DNA of 64,000 nucleotides, from positions 1-64,000 of the forward strand of contig NZ_QDFI01000013.1 of NCBI RefSeq assembly GCF_003254465.1. Direction: 5' to 3'. The notes beneath the pieces were generated by a model. That model was not told the DNA's origin and searched no databases. It saw nothing but the letters and a program-made list of their open reading frames with translations. A program made the translations under genes and the position numbers. Of the stretch, positions 29,313 through 38,535 are shown piece by piece (the first letter of the stretch is position 1; every line of letters begins with the position of its first letter). This DNA comes from Meridianimarinicoccus zhengii (GTDB taxonomy: Bacteria > Pseudomonadota > Alphaproteobacteria > Rhodobacterales > Rhodobacteraceae).

Positions 29313-30806
29313 TCAACCTGTGCGCCGTTCCTCGAAGCTGAGTGCGATGAAACTGGGCAGATGGTCACCCATGCCGACCACGTTGTCGTCGCGCCGGTTG
29401 CCGCCCCGTCCGCCGCCGGACCGTCCGCGTGACTTGCCCGCCGATTTCGGCGCGGTGTCTGCCTTCGGCGCGGTGTCTGCCTTCGGTGCAGGGTCGGCGG
29501 GCTTGTCGTGCTTCTGTTCAGGTGCAGGGGCGGCCTTCGCCTCGACCGGTTCCGACTCGGGTGCGGGCTTGTCCTTGCGCTTGACGACACGGCGCCGTGC
29601 GGGTTTCGGGGCATCTTCAGCCGCTTCCGGGGCGGCAGGGGCCTCGGCGGCGACATTGCCCAGCGGGTTGTCGAGCCGCGGGATATCCTTGGCGATCAGC
29701 TTCTCGATGGCTGCAAGGTTCTTTTCGTCCGACGGCACCGCGATCATCAGCGCCTTGCCGTCGCGGCCCGCCCGGCCCGTGCGCCCGATCCGGTGCACGT
29801 AATCCTCGGCATGGCTGGGCACGTCGAAATTGAACACATGGCTCACCGCCGGCACATCCAGCCCCCGCGCCGCGACATCAGACGCCACGAGGAAGCGCAG
29901 CTTGCCATCGCGGAAGCCCTGCAACGTCGCGGTGCGCTGGGACTGGTCGAGGTCGCCATGGATCGGCGCCGCGTCATAGCCCGACTTCGCCAGCGACTTG
30001 GCGACGATGTCGACGTCCGACTTGCGGTTGCAGAAGACGATGGCGTTGGAACAGGCGGCCCCCTCTGCGTCGATCAGCGCGCGCAGCAGGTCGCGCTTTT
30101 CCTTGGCCTGTCGGTCCTTGCGGCTGGGTTTCAACTCCACCACATTCTGCGCGATCGTTTCCGACGCGGTGGCCTGCCGTGCGACCTCGACCCGCGCGGG
30201 GTTCGACAGGAAGGTGTTGGTGATCCGCTCGATCTCCGGCGCCATGGTAGCCGAGAAGAACAGCGTCTGCCGCGTGAACGGCGTCAGGCTGAAGATCCGT
30301 TCGATATCGGGGATGAACCCCATGTCGAGCATCCGGTCGGCCTCGTCGACCACCATGATCTCGATGCCCGTCAGCAGCAGCTTGCCGCGTTCGAAATGAT
30401 CGAGCAGGCGGCCGGGTGTGGCGATCAGCACGTCCACGCCCTTGTCGATCAGCAGGTCCTGTTCCTTGAAGCTCACCCCGCCGATCAGCAGCGCCTTGGA
30501 CAGCTTCACATGCTTGGAATAGGTGTCGAAATTCTCGGCTACCTGTGCTGCCAGTTCGCGGGTCGGTGCCAGCACGAGACTGCGGGGCATCCGGGCGCGC
30601 GCGCGGCCGCGCGCCAGCTTGGTGATCATGGGTAGCGTGAAGGACGCGGTCTTGCCCGTGCCTGTCTGTGCGATCCCGAGCACGTCGCGCCCTTCGAGCG
30701 CAGGGGGAATGGCACCGGCCTGGATCGGGGTCGGGATGGTATACCCCGCCTCGTCTATGGCTTTCATGACCTTCGGGCCAAGGTTGAGATCTGCGAATGT
30801 CGTCAT
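29313..30806 (-). CDS. rhlE: DEAD-box RNA helicase, RhlE type
   Basis: 497 aa. Motifs in order: Q motif PTPIQAGAIPPAL, I AQTGTGKT, Ia APTRELAAQ, Ib TPGRLLDHF, II VDEADRMLD, III FSATM, IV IVFCNRKSD, V ASDVAARGLDVP, VI HRIGRTGRAGR. The tail of about 115 residues is Ala/Pro/Lys/Glu-rich and ends with a Gly/Arg-rich patch. It contains a tandem APKADT repeat, then a conserved-looking DHLPSFI end. It unwinds RNA in ribosome assembly or decay. Own promoter lies upstream. Confidence 0.95.
   Translation of the reverse strand: MTTFADLNLGPKVMKAIDEAGYTIPTPIQAGAIPPALEGRDVLGIAQTGTGKTASFTLPMITKLARGRARARMPRSLVLAPTRELAAQVAENFDTYSKHVKLSKALLIGGVSFKEQDLLIDKGVDVLIATPGRLLDHFERGKLLLTGIEIMVVDEADRMLDMGFIPDIERIFSLTPFTRQTLFFSATMAPEIERITNTFLSNPARVEVARQATASETIAQNVVELKPSRKDRQAKEKRDLLRALIDAEGAACSNAIVFCNRKSDVDIVAKSLAKSGYDAAPIHGDLDQSQRTATLQGFRDGKLRFLVASDVAARGLDVPAVSHVFNFDVPSHAEDYVHRIGRTGRAGRDGKALMIAVPSDEKNLAAIEKLIAKDIPRLDNPLGNVAAEAPAAPEAAEDAPKPARRRVVKRKDKPAPESEPVEAKAAPAPEQKHDKPADPAPKADTAPKADTAPKSAGKSRGRSGGGRGGNRRDDNVVGMGDHLPSFIALSFEERRTG
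29446..29481 (-). repeat. 18-bp tandem repeat inside rhlE
   Basis: The unit TTCGGCGCGGTGTCTGCC (29446-29463) is repeated exactly at 29464-29481 and begins a third, diverged copy. It encodes the APKADT repeat of the helicase tail, in frame. Confidence 0.85.
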
Positions 30807-30910
30807 GTCGTCCCGTTCCGCGGCACGGGGCCGCGCTTGATGGTGATGGGACGCGAATTGACCGGGCGTCCCGGCGTCAGCACTGGGCCCGAATGGCCAA
30901 GTTGTGCCGC

Positions 30911-30939
30911 GTCATAGCGGGTTTGGCCCCGCCGGTCAA
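30911..30939 (-). promoter_or_regulatory. rhlE promoter
   Basis: Leftward TTGACC (30934-30939), 17-base spacer, TATGAC (30911-30916). It sits on the last codons of the upstream glycosyltransferase gene. The predicted start, about 30904, leaves a leader of about 100 bases, which fits an RNA helicase with leader control. Confidence 0.62.
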
Positions 30940-32201
30940 TCGACGTGGGGCAGTCGGGCCAGTGCCGCCTCCAGCCCGTCGAAATGGGTATCCCATCGCG
31001 GTGGCACGAACCCGGCCAGCCGCGCCAGTGCCGCGGCGCGTTCGGGGCTTTCGGGCACGGCCCAGGCGACGACCGCATCGGCCCACGCGCCCGGGTCAGC
31101 CGGATCGAGGAGCGTGGCACAGCCCTGCGCCGCCTCGTGAAACGCCGGAATGTCAGAGGCTATGGCAGGAAGGCCCATCACCGCGGCCTCGACCAGCGGC
31201 ATCCCCCAGCCTTCGGTAAAGCTGGGAAACAGCAGCCCGCGCGCATGCGCGAGTTCATCCATCAGCCGCCCGTCGTCGACGCGGTCGAGCATCACGACAT
31301 CGGGCGTCATTGATGCCGCGCGTTCGAAATCGCCGTCGTTCGCCGCAGTGACCCAGCCACGCTTGCCGATCACCCGCAATTGTGGAACCGCGCCGCCGCG
31401 CGCCCGCAGGATATCCCACGCATCGAGCAGCACGCGTAGGTTCTTGCGGGGCTCCACGGTGCCGACCGTGACGAAGGTCGGGCGCGTGTCCCGGTCTTCC
31501 ACCTGCGGCAGCGGTGCGAAAAAATGCGGCTCCACCCCGATATGCAGGACCACGCCCGGCGGCGGATCGATCCCTTCGCGCGCGGCGAAGGCGGCAAAGC
31601 GGTCGCGCGAATAGTCCGAGTTGAAGATCGCCAGATCCCCCTGCCCCGCCGCGATCCGCATCCGCACCGCATGCTTCGCGTCATGACCGGGGCGCACGTA
31701 CTCTGGAAAGTCGATCGGGATCAGATCATGTACGAAGAACACCCGCGCCGCCCCCAGATCGTCGCGCAGCGCGGCGAAGAGCGCGGGTTTCGTCATGCCC
31801 TTGTGCGACGCGTTGACATAGACCACGGGTCCTTCGACCCGCACCAGCCGCCGCCGCAGGCTGGCCGGAAACCGGGCGCCGGTCAGCGCCTGCACGATCT
31901 TCGGACCCAGCCCCATCGCCTTGCCGCGCAGATAGATGCGGCGGGTCGCCCGCGCCTCCGCGCGCGTCATGGGCGCGCGGTCGAGCCAGCGCTTGCACAG
32001 TAGCCCGTGGATTGCGCGCACGTCGCCATCGGCATAGACCGCGAGCGCATCGCGCTTCTGCGCCACACCGATTACCCTGGTATCGGGATCGTTCAGGAAA
32101 TGGTCGAGATAGCGCAGATCCACCCGGTCGATGCCTGTGGGCGTGGCGGACTTCGCCCGCGCCATGAGCCGCCCGCAGTCATACAGGACGACCCGGCTCA
32201 C
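30936..32201 (-). CDS. glycosyltransferase family 4 (group 1)
   Basis: 421 aa, GT-B fold. VTVGTVEPRKNLRVLLDAW begins the C-terminal nucleotide-sugar domain, and PSFTEGWGMPLVEAAVMGLPAIASD is the family signature with the EX7E acids. The N-terminal half has FFVHDLIPIDFPEYV. The start is a GTG overlapping the prfC stop as GTGA, so it depends on prfC translation. Its acceptor and the polymer made are not evident. No other polysaccharide genes are nearby, which makes the prfC linkage unusual. Confidence 0.86.
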   Translation of the reverse strand: MSRVVLYDCGRLMARAKSATPTGIDRVDLRYLDHFLNDPDTRVIGVAQKRDALAVYADGDVRAIHGLLCKRWLDRAPMTRAEARATRRIYLRGKAMGLGPKIVQALTGARFPASLRRRLVRVEGPVVYVNASHKGMTKPALFAALRDDLGAARVFFVHDLIPIDFPEYVRPGHDAKHAVRMRIAAGQGDLAIFNSDYSRDRFAAFAAREGIDPPPGVVLHIGVEPHFFAPLPQVEDRDTRPTFVTVGTVEPRKNLRVLLDAWDILRARGGAVPQLRVIGKRGWVTAANDGDFERAASMTPDVVMLDRVDDGRLMDELAHARGLLFPSFTEGWGMPLVEAAVMGLPAIASDIPAFHEAAQGCATLLDPADPGAWADAVVAWAVPESPERAAALARLAGFVPPRWDTHFDGLEAALARLPHVD

Positions 32202-33817
32202 ACCATCATTTCCTTCGTGGCACTGAGCGTCAGCTCCGGATGGTCCCGGACGATCCGGTCAATGTCCCATTGCAACCGCGTCAGATAGACAATGTCGCCG
32301 TCATTGTCGTGCGCGATATGGCCCTTGTTGCCCTGCACGAAGGCCTCCACCTTCGCCTTCGGCCCAGTCACCCAGCGGGCGGAGGTGAATTGCGACCCCT
32401 CGAAGCGCACCGGCAGGCCGTATTCCAGCTCGATCCGGCTTGCCAGAACCTCGAACTGCAGCCCGCCCACGACGCCCACGATGAAGCCCGACCCGATCAT
32501 CGGCTTGAACACCTTGGCCGCGCCTTCCTCGGCGAACTGCATCAGCGCCTTGTCGAGATGCTTGGCCTTCATAGGGTCCATCGCGCGCACCGATTGCAGC
32601 AGTTCCGGCGCGAAGCTGGGGATGCCGGTGACGCGCAACGCCTCCCCTTCCGTCAGCGTATCGCCGATGCGCAGCTGGCCGTGGTTCGGGATGCCGATGA
32701 TGTCGCCCGCCCAGGCTTCTTCGGCCAGTTCCCGGTCGGCGGCAAGGAACATCACCGGGGACGCCACGGTCATCACCTTCTTGCTGCGCACATGGGTCAG
32801 CTTCATGCCGCGGGTGAAATGCCCCGATGCCAGCCGGACGAAGGCCACGCGGTCGCGGTGCTTCGGGTCCATGTTCGCCTGTACCTTGAACACGAAGCCC
32901 GACACGTTCGGTTCATCTGGCGCGATCTGGCGCGGTGTGGCGCGTTGAGGCTGGGGTTCCGGGCCTAGCCTTGCGATGCCCTGCATCAGTTCCTGCACGC
33001 CGAAGGAGTTGATGGCCGAACCGAACCAGATCGGCGTCATGGTGCCGTCGCGCACCGCCTGCACGTCGAGCGCGGGCAGAAGGCCGCGGGCCATCTCCAC
33101 CTCCTCGCGCAGCTTGTCGAGCAGATGTGCGGGGACGTGATCGGCCAGCTTCGGATCGTCCAGCCCGCTGATCTGGATGCTTTGCGCGACCTTGTTGCGG
33201 TCGGCGCGCTCCATCAGGTCAAGACGGTCGTTGATGAGATCATAGGAGCCGAGAAAATCGCGCCCCATCCCAATCGGCCAGCTTGCCGGCGTCACGTCGA
33301 TGGCGAGGTTTTCCTGGATCTCGTCGATGATCTCGAAGGTGTCGCGCGCTTCTCGGTCCATCTTGTTGCAGAAGGTCAGGATCGGCAGGTCGCGCAGGCG
33401 GCAGACCTCGAACAGTTTGCGGGTCTGGCTTTCCACGCCCTTGGCGCCATCGATTACCATGACCGCCGCGTCCACCGCCGTGAGCGTGCGATAGGTGTCC
33501 TCGGAAAAGTCCGAGTGGCCGGGCGTGTCCACGAGATTGAACCGGTGCCCATCGAAATCGAAGGACATGGCCGAGGCCGATACGGAAATGCCCCGGTCCT
33601 GTTCCATCTTCATGAAATCCGACCGGGTGCGCCGCGCTTCCCCCTTGGCGCGGACCTGACCGGCCATCTGGATCGCGCCGCCATAGAGCAGGAACTTTTC
33701 CGTCAGCGTGGTCTTGCCCGCGTCGGGGTGCGAGATGATGGCAAAGGTCCGGCGCCGGGCGATTTCCGGCGGCAGGGTGGGGGCGTTGGCGTTTCGGCTG
33801 AGGCTTGGCTCTGACAT
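32198..33817 (-). CDS. prfC: peptide chain release factor 3
   Basis: 539-aa GTPase that recycles RF1/RF2. P-loop SHPDAGKTT, switch I with DRGISV, DTPGHSDFSED (G3), FCNKMDRE (G4), then the RF3-specific C-terminal domain. The ATG at 33817 is only 6 bases below a TATACG -10 box and has no Shine-Dalgarno, suggesting leaderless translation. The longer open frame upstream is not coding. The next gene overlaps its stop by GTGA. Confidence 0.95.
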   Translation of the reverse strand: MSEPSLSRNANAPTLPPEIARRRTFAIISHPDAGKTTLTEKFLLYGGAIQMAGQVRAKGEARRTRSDFMKMEQDRGISVSASAMSFDFDGHRFNLVDTPGHSDFSEDTYRTLTAVDAAVMVIDGAKGVESQTRKLFEVCRLRDLPILTFCNKMDREARDTFEIIDEIQENLAIDVTPASWPIGMGRDFLGSYDLINDRLDLMERADRNKVAQSIQISGLDDPKLADHVPAHLLDKLREEVEMARGLLPALDVQAVRDGTMTPIWFGSAINSFGVQELMQGIARLGPEPQPQRATPRQIAPDEPNVSGFVFKVQANMDPKHRDRVAFVRLASGHFTRGMKLTHVRSKKVMTVASPVMFLAADRELAEEAWAGDIIGIPNHGQLRIGDTLTEGEALRVTGIPSFAPELLQSVRAMDPMKAKHLDKALMQFAEEGAAKVFKPMIGSGFIVGVVGGLQFEVLASRIELEYGLPVRFEGSQFTSARWVTGPKAKVEAFVQGNKGHIAHDNDGDIVYLTRLQWDIDRIVRDHPELTLSATKEMMV

Positions 33818-33823
33818 GGGCGG

Positions 33824-33852
33824 CGTATAGCGCCGCGGCGGGGCCTGCGCAA
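33824..33852 (-). promoter_or_regulatory. prfC promoter, possibly leaderless
   Basis: Leftward TTGCGC (33847-33852), 17-base spacer, TATACG (33824-33829). Initiation 6-7 bases below would be at the prfC A of ATG (33817). The -35 lies in a GCGGGGCC/GGCCCCGC inverted repeat at the end of rnj. Confidence 0.5.
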
Positions 33853-33876
33853 TCGCGGCCCCGCTGATCAATTCTG

Positions 33877-35547
33877 TCAGTTCGACAGGCGCGAGATGAC
33901 CACGGTGATCTCCGGCTTGCGCCCGATTTCCGTGTTGGCGGTGTTGCGCGCGATGCGGCGGATTTCCTCGGTCAGCTTGTCGTCGTCCACCAAAAGGTCG
34001 TCGTCGGCGCGGCCCAGCATCCGGTCGATATCGGCTTCCAGCACGTCGGTCAGCGGCGCACCTGAGCGGCCCTTTTCCGGCAGGCCCATCGCTTCGCACC
34101 ACGGTTCGCCCAGCGGTTCGTCATCCTCGTCGATCAGCACGTTCACCATGACATGCCCGTTCAGCGCCATGCGGATGCGTTCGCGCACCACGCCGTCGAG
34201 CGCCCCGACCTGCACCGAGCCATCCAGATAAACCCGGCCCGTTTCCACGTATTCCACCACGCGCGGCGCGTTGCCGGTCAGTTCCAGCATGGTCCCGTTG
34301 GGCGCCAGCACACCCGCCCGCCCGCGCGCCTGCGCCAGCTTGGTGTGTTCGCGCAGGTGGCGATGTTCGCCATGCATGGGCACCACGATCTGCGGGTTCA
34401 TCAGGTCATGGACGAATTCGAGGTCGGGCCGGTTCGCGTGGCCTGAGACATGATACCGCCCCGCGCTGTCGTCGACCACGTCCACGCCCTTCTCCGAGAA
34501 GGCGTTGATGATCTTAAGCACGCCCCGTTCGTTGCCGGGGATCGTCTTGGAGGAAAAGAGGAACAGGTCCCCCTCTTTCATCTCCAGCCCCAAATACTTG
34601 CCGCGGGCCAGCTGGGCGGAGGCCGCCCGCCGTTCGCCCTGGCTGCCGGTGACGATCAGCATCAGGTTCTCGCGCGGGACTTGGCCCGCCTGTTCGACAG
34701 GGATCGTGGGGGGAAAGGAATCGATCACGCCGGTATCTTCCGCTGCGCGCACCATCCTGTGCATCGCGCGCCCCAGCAGCACCACCGAGCGGCCCGCCGC
34801 AATCCCCGCATCGGCCAGCGTCTTCAGCCGTGCCACATTCGAGGCGAAGGTCGTCGCGACCACCATGCCCGGTGCGTTCTGCACCAGTTCCGCGATGTCC
34901 GGGGCGAGCGTCGCTTCGGACCGGCCCGGATGCGCGCTGAACACGTTCGTGCTGTCGCAGGCAAGCGCCAGAACGCCGAGCCTTGCGACCTCGGCCCACG
35001 CCGCCTCGTCAAAGGGCGCGCCCAGGATCGGGGTCTTGTCGAGCTTGAAATCGCCTGTGTGCACCACGCGCCCCGCCGGGGTGTCGATCACGACAGCCGA
35101 GGTTTCCGGGATCGAATGGGACGTTGGCAGGTAGCCGACCCGGAAGGGACCCGCATCTACCATGTGCGGCAGCGCGTCGATTTCCCGGACCTCGGCCTTG
35201 GGCTGGCCCTGTTCTTCCATCTTGCGGCGCGCGATATTGGCCGTGAAGGCCCGGCAATAGACCGGCGCGCGCAGTTGCGACCAAAGGTGCCCGATGGCCC
35301 CCACGTGATCTTCGTGGGCATGGGTGATGAAGATGCCGTCCAGCCGGTCGGCGCGTTCGATCAGCCATGCCATGTCCGGAAAGATCAGGTCCACACCGGG
35401 CGACGTGTCCATGTCCGGAAACGCCACGCCCAGATCCACCAGGATCAGCCGTTCCTTCCCCGCGGGCCCGTAGCCGTAGACATAGGCGTTCATGCCGATC
35501 TCTCCGGCTCCGCCGAGCGGGAGGTAGATCAGTCGGTCGGTGCTCAT
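33877..35547 (-). CDS. rnj: ribonuclease J
   Basis: 556-aa metallo-beta-lactamase/beta-CASP nuclease with endo- and 5'-exonuclease activity, acting in mRNA decay and rRNA maturation. Motifs: THAHEDHVGA (metal), VHTGDFKLD, the beta-CASP DSTNVFS, GSQGE, and VSGHANRPD, then a C-terminal dimer/tail domain. The start overlaps the coaX stop by 4 bp (ATGA). Last gene of the long nuo transcription unit. Confidence 0.95.
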   Translation of the reverse strand: MSTDRLIYLPLGGAGEIGMNAYVYGYGPAGKERLILVDLGVAFPDMDTSPGVDLIFPDMAWLIERADRLDGIFITHAHEDHVGAIGHLWSQLRAPVYCRAFTANIARRKMEEQGQPKAEVREIDALPHMVDAGPFRVGYLPTSHSIPETSAVVIDTPAGRVVHTGDFKLDKTPILGAPFDEAAWAEVARLGVLALACDSTNVFSAHPGRSEATLAPDIAELVQNAPGMVVATTFASNVARLKTLADAGIAAGRSVVLLGRAMHRMVRAAEDTGVIDSFPPTIPVEQAGQVPRENLMLIVTGSQGERRAASAQLARGKYLGLEMKEGDLFLFSSKTIPGNERGVLKIINAFSEKGVDVVDDSAGRYHVSGHANRPDLEFVHDLMNPQIVVPMHGEHRHLREHTKLAQARGRAGVLAPNGTMLELTGNAPRVVEYVETGRVYLDGSVQVGALDGVVRERIRMALNGHVMVNVLIDEDDEPLGEPWCEAMGLPEKGRSGAPLTDVLEADIDRMLGRADDDLLVDDDKLTEEIRRIARNTANTEIGRKPEITVVISRLSN

Positions 35548-36320
35548 GGGGCGGCGTCCTTGTTATGTTCGTGGATGACGGTCAGGCCGTGCATCGTCAG
35601 GCGTTCGTCGAAGGCGTCAAATAACACGTCGCCCTGTTGAAACAATGGGGCCAGCCCGCCGGTCGCGATCACGCGCATCGGGCGGCCATGTTCCGCGCGG
35701 ATACGCGCTGTGATCTCGCGGATCAAGCCGACATAGCCCCAGAACACCCCCGACTGCATGCAATCGACCGTGTTCTTGCCGATGACACGCGTGGGCGTCG
35801 CGATGTCGATATGGGGCAGCGCCGCCGCGGCCTGGTGCAGCGCCTCGAGGCTCAGGTTCACGCCGGGCGCGATCACGCCGCCGATATAGGCCCCGTCATG
35901 GTCCACCACGTCGAAGGTCGTGGCCGTGCCGAAATCCACCACTATCAGATCGCCGCCGAACAGGTCATGCGCGCCCACCGTGTTCACCAGCCGGTCGGGG
36001 CCGACATTGGTGCCCGGATCGACCCGCACATCAACCGGCAGTCGGCATTCCGGCCGCCCCACGACCAGCGGACGGCATTCGAAATAGCGGTTGCAGAGCA
36101 CGCGCAGGTTGAACACCACCCGCGGCACGGTGGAGGAAATGATCGCGCCGGTGATGTTCACGTCCAGCTTCGCGGCCTGCATCAGCGCGTTGAGCCAGAC
36201 GAAATACTGGTCCGCCGTGCGCCCGTGATATGTGGATGTCCGCCAGGTCGCCACGAAATCGGCGCCGTCCCAGATCGAGAATACGGTATTGGTGTTGCCG
36301 CAATCGATGGCCAGCAGCAT
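35544..36320 (-). CDS. coaX: type III pantothenate kinase
   Basis: 258 aa, first step of coenzyme A synthesis. AIDCGNTNTVFSIWDG is the ASKHA phosphate-1 motif, DPGTNVGPDRLVNTVGA the pantothenate/phosphate-2 part, VDFGTATTFDVVD and the C-terminal VIATGGLAPLF adenosine motif. Not the feedback-sensitive CoaA type. It lies 15 bases after birA and overlaps rnj. Confidence 0.96.
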   Translation of the reverse strand: MLLAIDCGNTNTVFSIWDGADFVATWRTSTYHGRTADQYFVWLNALMQAAKLDVNITGAIISSTVPRVVFNLRVLCNRYFECRPLVVGRPECRLPVDVRVDPGTNVGPDRLVNTVGAHDLFGGDLIVVDFGTATTFDVVDHDGAYIGGVIAPGVNLSLEALHQAAAALPHIDIATPTRVIGKNTVDCMQSGVFWGYVGLIREITARIRAEHGRPMRVIATGGLAPLFQQGDVLFDAFDERLTMHGLTVIHEHNKDAAP

Positions 36321-36335
36321 GGGCGGTGCCTTTCG

Positions 36336-37097
36336 TCAGAAAAAAATGTCGGCGGCCTGCACCGTCTGTCGCCCGCGCGCCGTGATCAGCACAAGCGCGC
36401 CGGTGTCGTCGATATCGGTGAAGGTCCCGGTGATCGTGTCGCTGCCTGTCCGCGCGGTAATCGTGTCGCCCAGCCGCGCGGCGCGATCGAGGAACGCGCG
36501 CCGCAGCGGGCCGAAGCCGTGGGTGACCAGCCGCGTTTCCCACTGCGCGAAGGCCGGGGCGAGAAGTGCCAGGAAAGTCTCAGGGTCCAATTGCGCGCCG
36601 GTGGCGGACAGGACCGATGTCGGTGCGAGCGCGCCGGGTTCCAGCGCGGTCGTGTCGGGCGCATGGGCAAGGTTCACGCCTATCCCGATGGCGAGCGGCG
36701 CGATGACACCCCCCTGCCCGGCTGTCTCCAGCAGAATGCCCGCGACCTTGGCGCCGTTCATCAGCACGTCGTTGGGCCATTTCAGGGCGATGCTTTCGGG
36801 CCGCCCGGTCGCCTGCGTCAGCGCATCGGCCAGCGCCAGCGCCGCCACGAAGGACCGTTGCGCGGCGGCGGCCGCGTCGCCTTCGACGCGCATCACCAGC
36901 GTCGCGGCGAAATTGCCCGGCGGGTCGGTCCAGGCCCGGCCGCGCCGCCCCCGTCCCGCGGTCTGGCGCAGCGCCAGAAGCCATGTCGGGCCGGCGAGCG
37001 TGGGCGCCAGCCGCGCGGCTTCGGCGTTGGTGCTGTCGATCTCTGGGAACACCCGCCGGTCATAGCCGGCAGGCCAATTCGGCAGGCTACTGGACAA
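36336..37097 (-). CDS. birA: biotin--[acetyl-CoA-carboxylase] ligase
   Basis: 253-aa BirA without the N-terminal DNA-binding domain, so an enzyme only. [25 protein letters not shown] (biotinoyl-AMP loop) and [17 protein letters not shown] are conserved. The start is a TTG at 37097, 11 bases inside nuoN; no better start with a ribosome site is seen, so initiation is probably coupled to nuoN. An Ala-rich stretch lies mid-protein. Confidence 0.92.
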   Translation of the reverse strand: MSSSLPNWPAGYDRRVFPEIDSTNAEAARLAPTLAGPTWLLALRQTAGRGRRGRAWTDPPGNFAATLVMRVEGDAAAAAQRSFVAALALADALTQATGRPESIALKWPNDVLMNGAKVAGILLETAGQGGVIAPLAIGIGVNLAHAPDTTALEPGALAPTSVLSATGAQLDPETFLALLAPAFAQWETRLVTHGFGPLRRAFLDRAARLGDTITARTGSDTITGTFTDIDDTGALVLITARGRQTVQAADIFF

Positions 37098-38526
37098 GCG
37101 ACGCCGCCGCCACCGCCGCGAAACCCTCGACCCCGAAGAGGTTGATGATCCCGACGACCATCACCGCGGCGGACGCCACCACGAGACTGGTCAGAAGCGG
37201 CGTTTCGACCGTGTCCAGCGGGTCGGTCTCGGTCCCGAAATACATGTAGTAGACAATCCGCAGGTAGTAGAACGCACCGATCACCGACGCGATCACCCCG
37301 GCCACGGCCAGCCACGCCATGTCGGCCTGAAGCGCCGCGTTCAGCACGTAGTACTTGCCGAAGAACCCGACCAGCGGAGGCACGCCCGCAAGGCTGAACA
37401 TCAGCACCAGCATCGCGAGCGCCTTGAGCGGATCGCGCGCCGACAGGTTGTTCAGCGACGCGATGTCGGTGACGGGCTGGCCGTTGCGGCTCATGGTCAT
37501 GATGAAGGCGAAGGTGCCCACGTTCATGGTGACGTAGATCGCCATGTAGACCAGCATCGCCTGCACCCCAAAGGCCGTGCCCGCCGCCAGCCCCATCAGC
37601 GCGTAACCCATATGGGCGATGGACGAATACGCCATCAGACGCTTGATGTTGGTCTGCCCGATCGCGGCGATCCCGCCAAGGAACATGGAGGCCACGCTGA
37701 GCAGCGCCACCACCTGCCCCCAGTCCGCCGTCGCGGCACCGAACGCGTCATGGGCGACGCGGGCGAACAGCGCCATCGCCGCCATCTTGGGCGCGGTGCC
37801 GAAGAACGCGGTCACGGGTGTGGGCGAGCCTTCGTAGACATCCGGGGTCCACATGTGGAACGGCGCCGCGGACACCTTGAACGCCAGCCCCGAGATCAGG
37901 AAAACCAGACCGAACAGCAGCCCGAGCGACAGATCGCCCGACTGCGTCGCTTGCAGGATGCCCGCGAATTCCGTCGTGCCCGCGAACCCATAGGTCAGCG
38001 AGGCGCCATAAAGCAGCAAGCCCGAACTGAGCGCGCCGAGCACGTAGTATTTCAGGCCCGCTTCGGTCGATTTCACGCTGTCGCGCCGCAGGGCCGCCAC
38101 GACATAAAGCGCCAGCGACTGCAGCTCCAGCCCCATGTAGAGCGCCATCAGGTCGCCAGCCGACACCATGACCATCATGCCGACCACGGCAAGCACGATC
38201 AGGATCGGGTATTCGAAGCGCAGAAGGTTGCGCCGGGCCATGTAGTTTTCGCTCATCAGCAGCACGGCACTGGCCGCGAGCAGGATCGTCACTTTCGCGA
38301 AACGCGCGAAGCCGTCGTCGATGAACATGCCGCCGAAACCGACCCGCGTGTCGTTGTGGTCGAGCCCGACCCAGAGGGCCGCAAGGAACAGCACGGCCAC
38401 GGTCAGTCGCAGCACGAGCGATGCCACGGCGTCCTTGCCATTGTAGACCGCGATCAGCAGTGCCGCCATCGCATAGAGCGACAGGACGATCTCGGGCAGG
38501 ATGACGGAAAGATCGGCAGCGATCAT
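37087..38526 (-). CDS. nuoN: NADH-quinone oxidoreductase subunit N
   Basis: Antiporter-like membrane subunit of complex I, 479 aa, about 14 helices. Conserved blocks include [32 protein letters not shown] and [14 protein letters not shown] with the channel lysines. Last nuo gene; its final bases overlap birA. It starts 9 bases after the nuoM stop. Confidence 0.97.
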   Translation of the reverse strand: MIAADLSVILPEIVLSLYAMAALLIAVYNGKDAVASLVLRLTVAVLFLAALWVGLDHNDTRVGFGGMFIDDGFARFAKVTILLAASAVLLMSENYMARRNLLRFEYPILIVLAVVGMMVMVSAGDLMALYMGLELQSLALYVVAALRRDSVKSTEAGLKYYVLGALSSGLLLYGASLTYGFAGTTEFAGILQATQSGDLSLGLLFGLVFLISGLAFKVSAAPFHMWTPDVYEGSPTPVTAFFGTAPKMAAMALFARVAHDAFGAATADWGQVVALLSVASMFLGGIAAIGQTNIKRLMAYSSIAHMGYALMGLAAGTAFGVQAMLVYMAIYVTMNVGTFAFIMTMSRNGQPVTDIASLNNLSARDPLKALAMLVLMFSLAGVPPLVGFFGKYYVLNAALQADMAWLAVAGVIASVIGAFYYLRIVYYMYFGTETDPLDTVETPLLTSLVVASAAVMVVGIINLFGVEGFAAVAAASLVQ

Positions 38527-38535
38527 GGCATGCTC

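Noticed and set aside
33818-34102. 95-codon extension of prfC
   Set aside because: The extra sequence crosses the promoter and the end of rnj and is Arg/Pro-rich.
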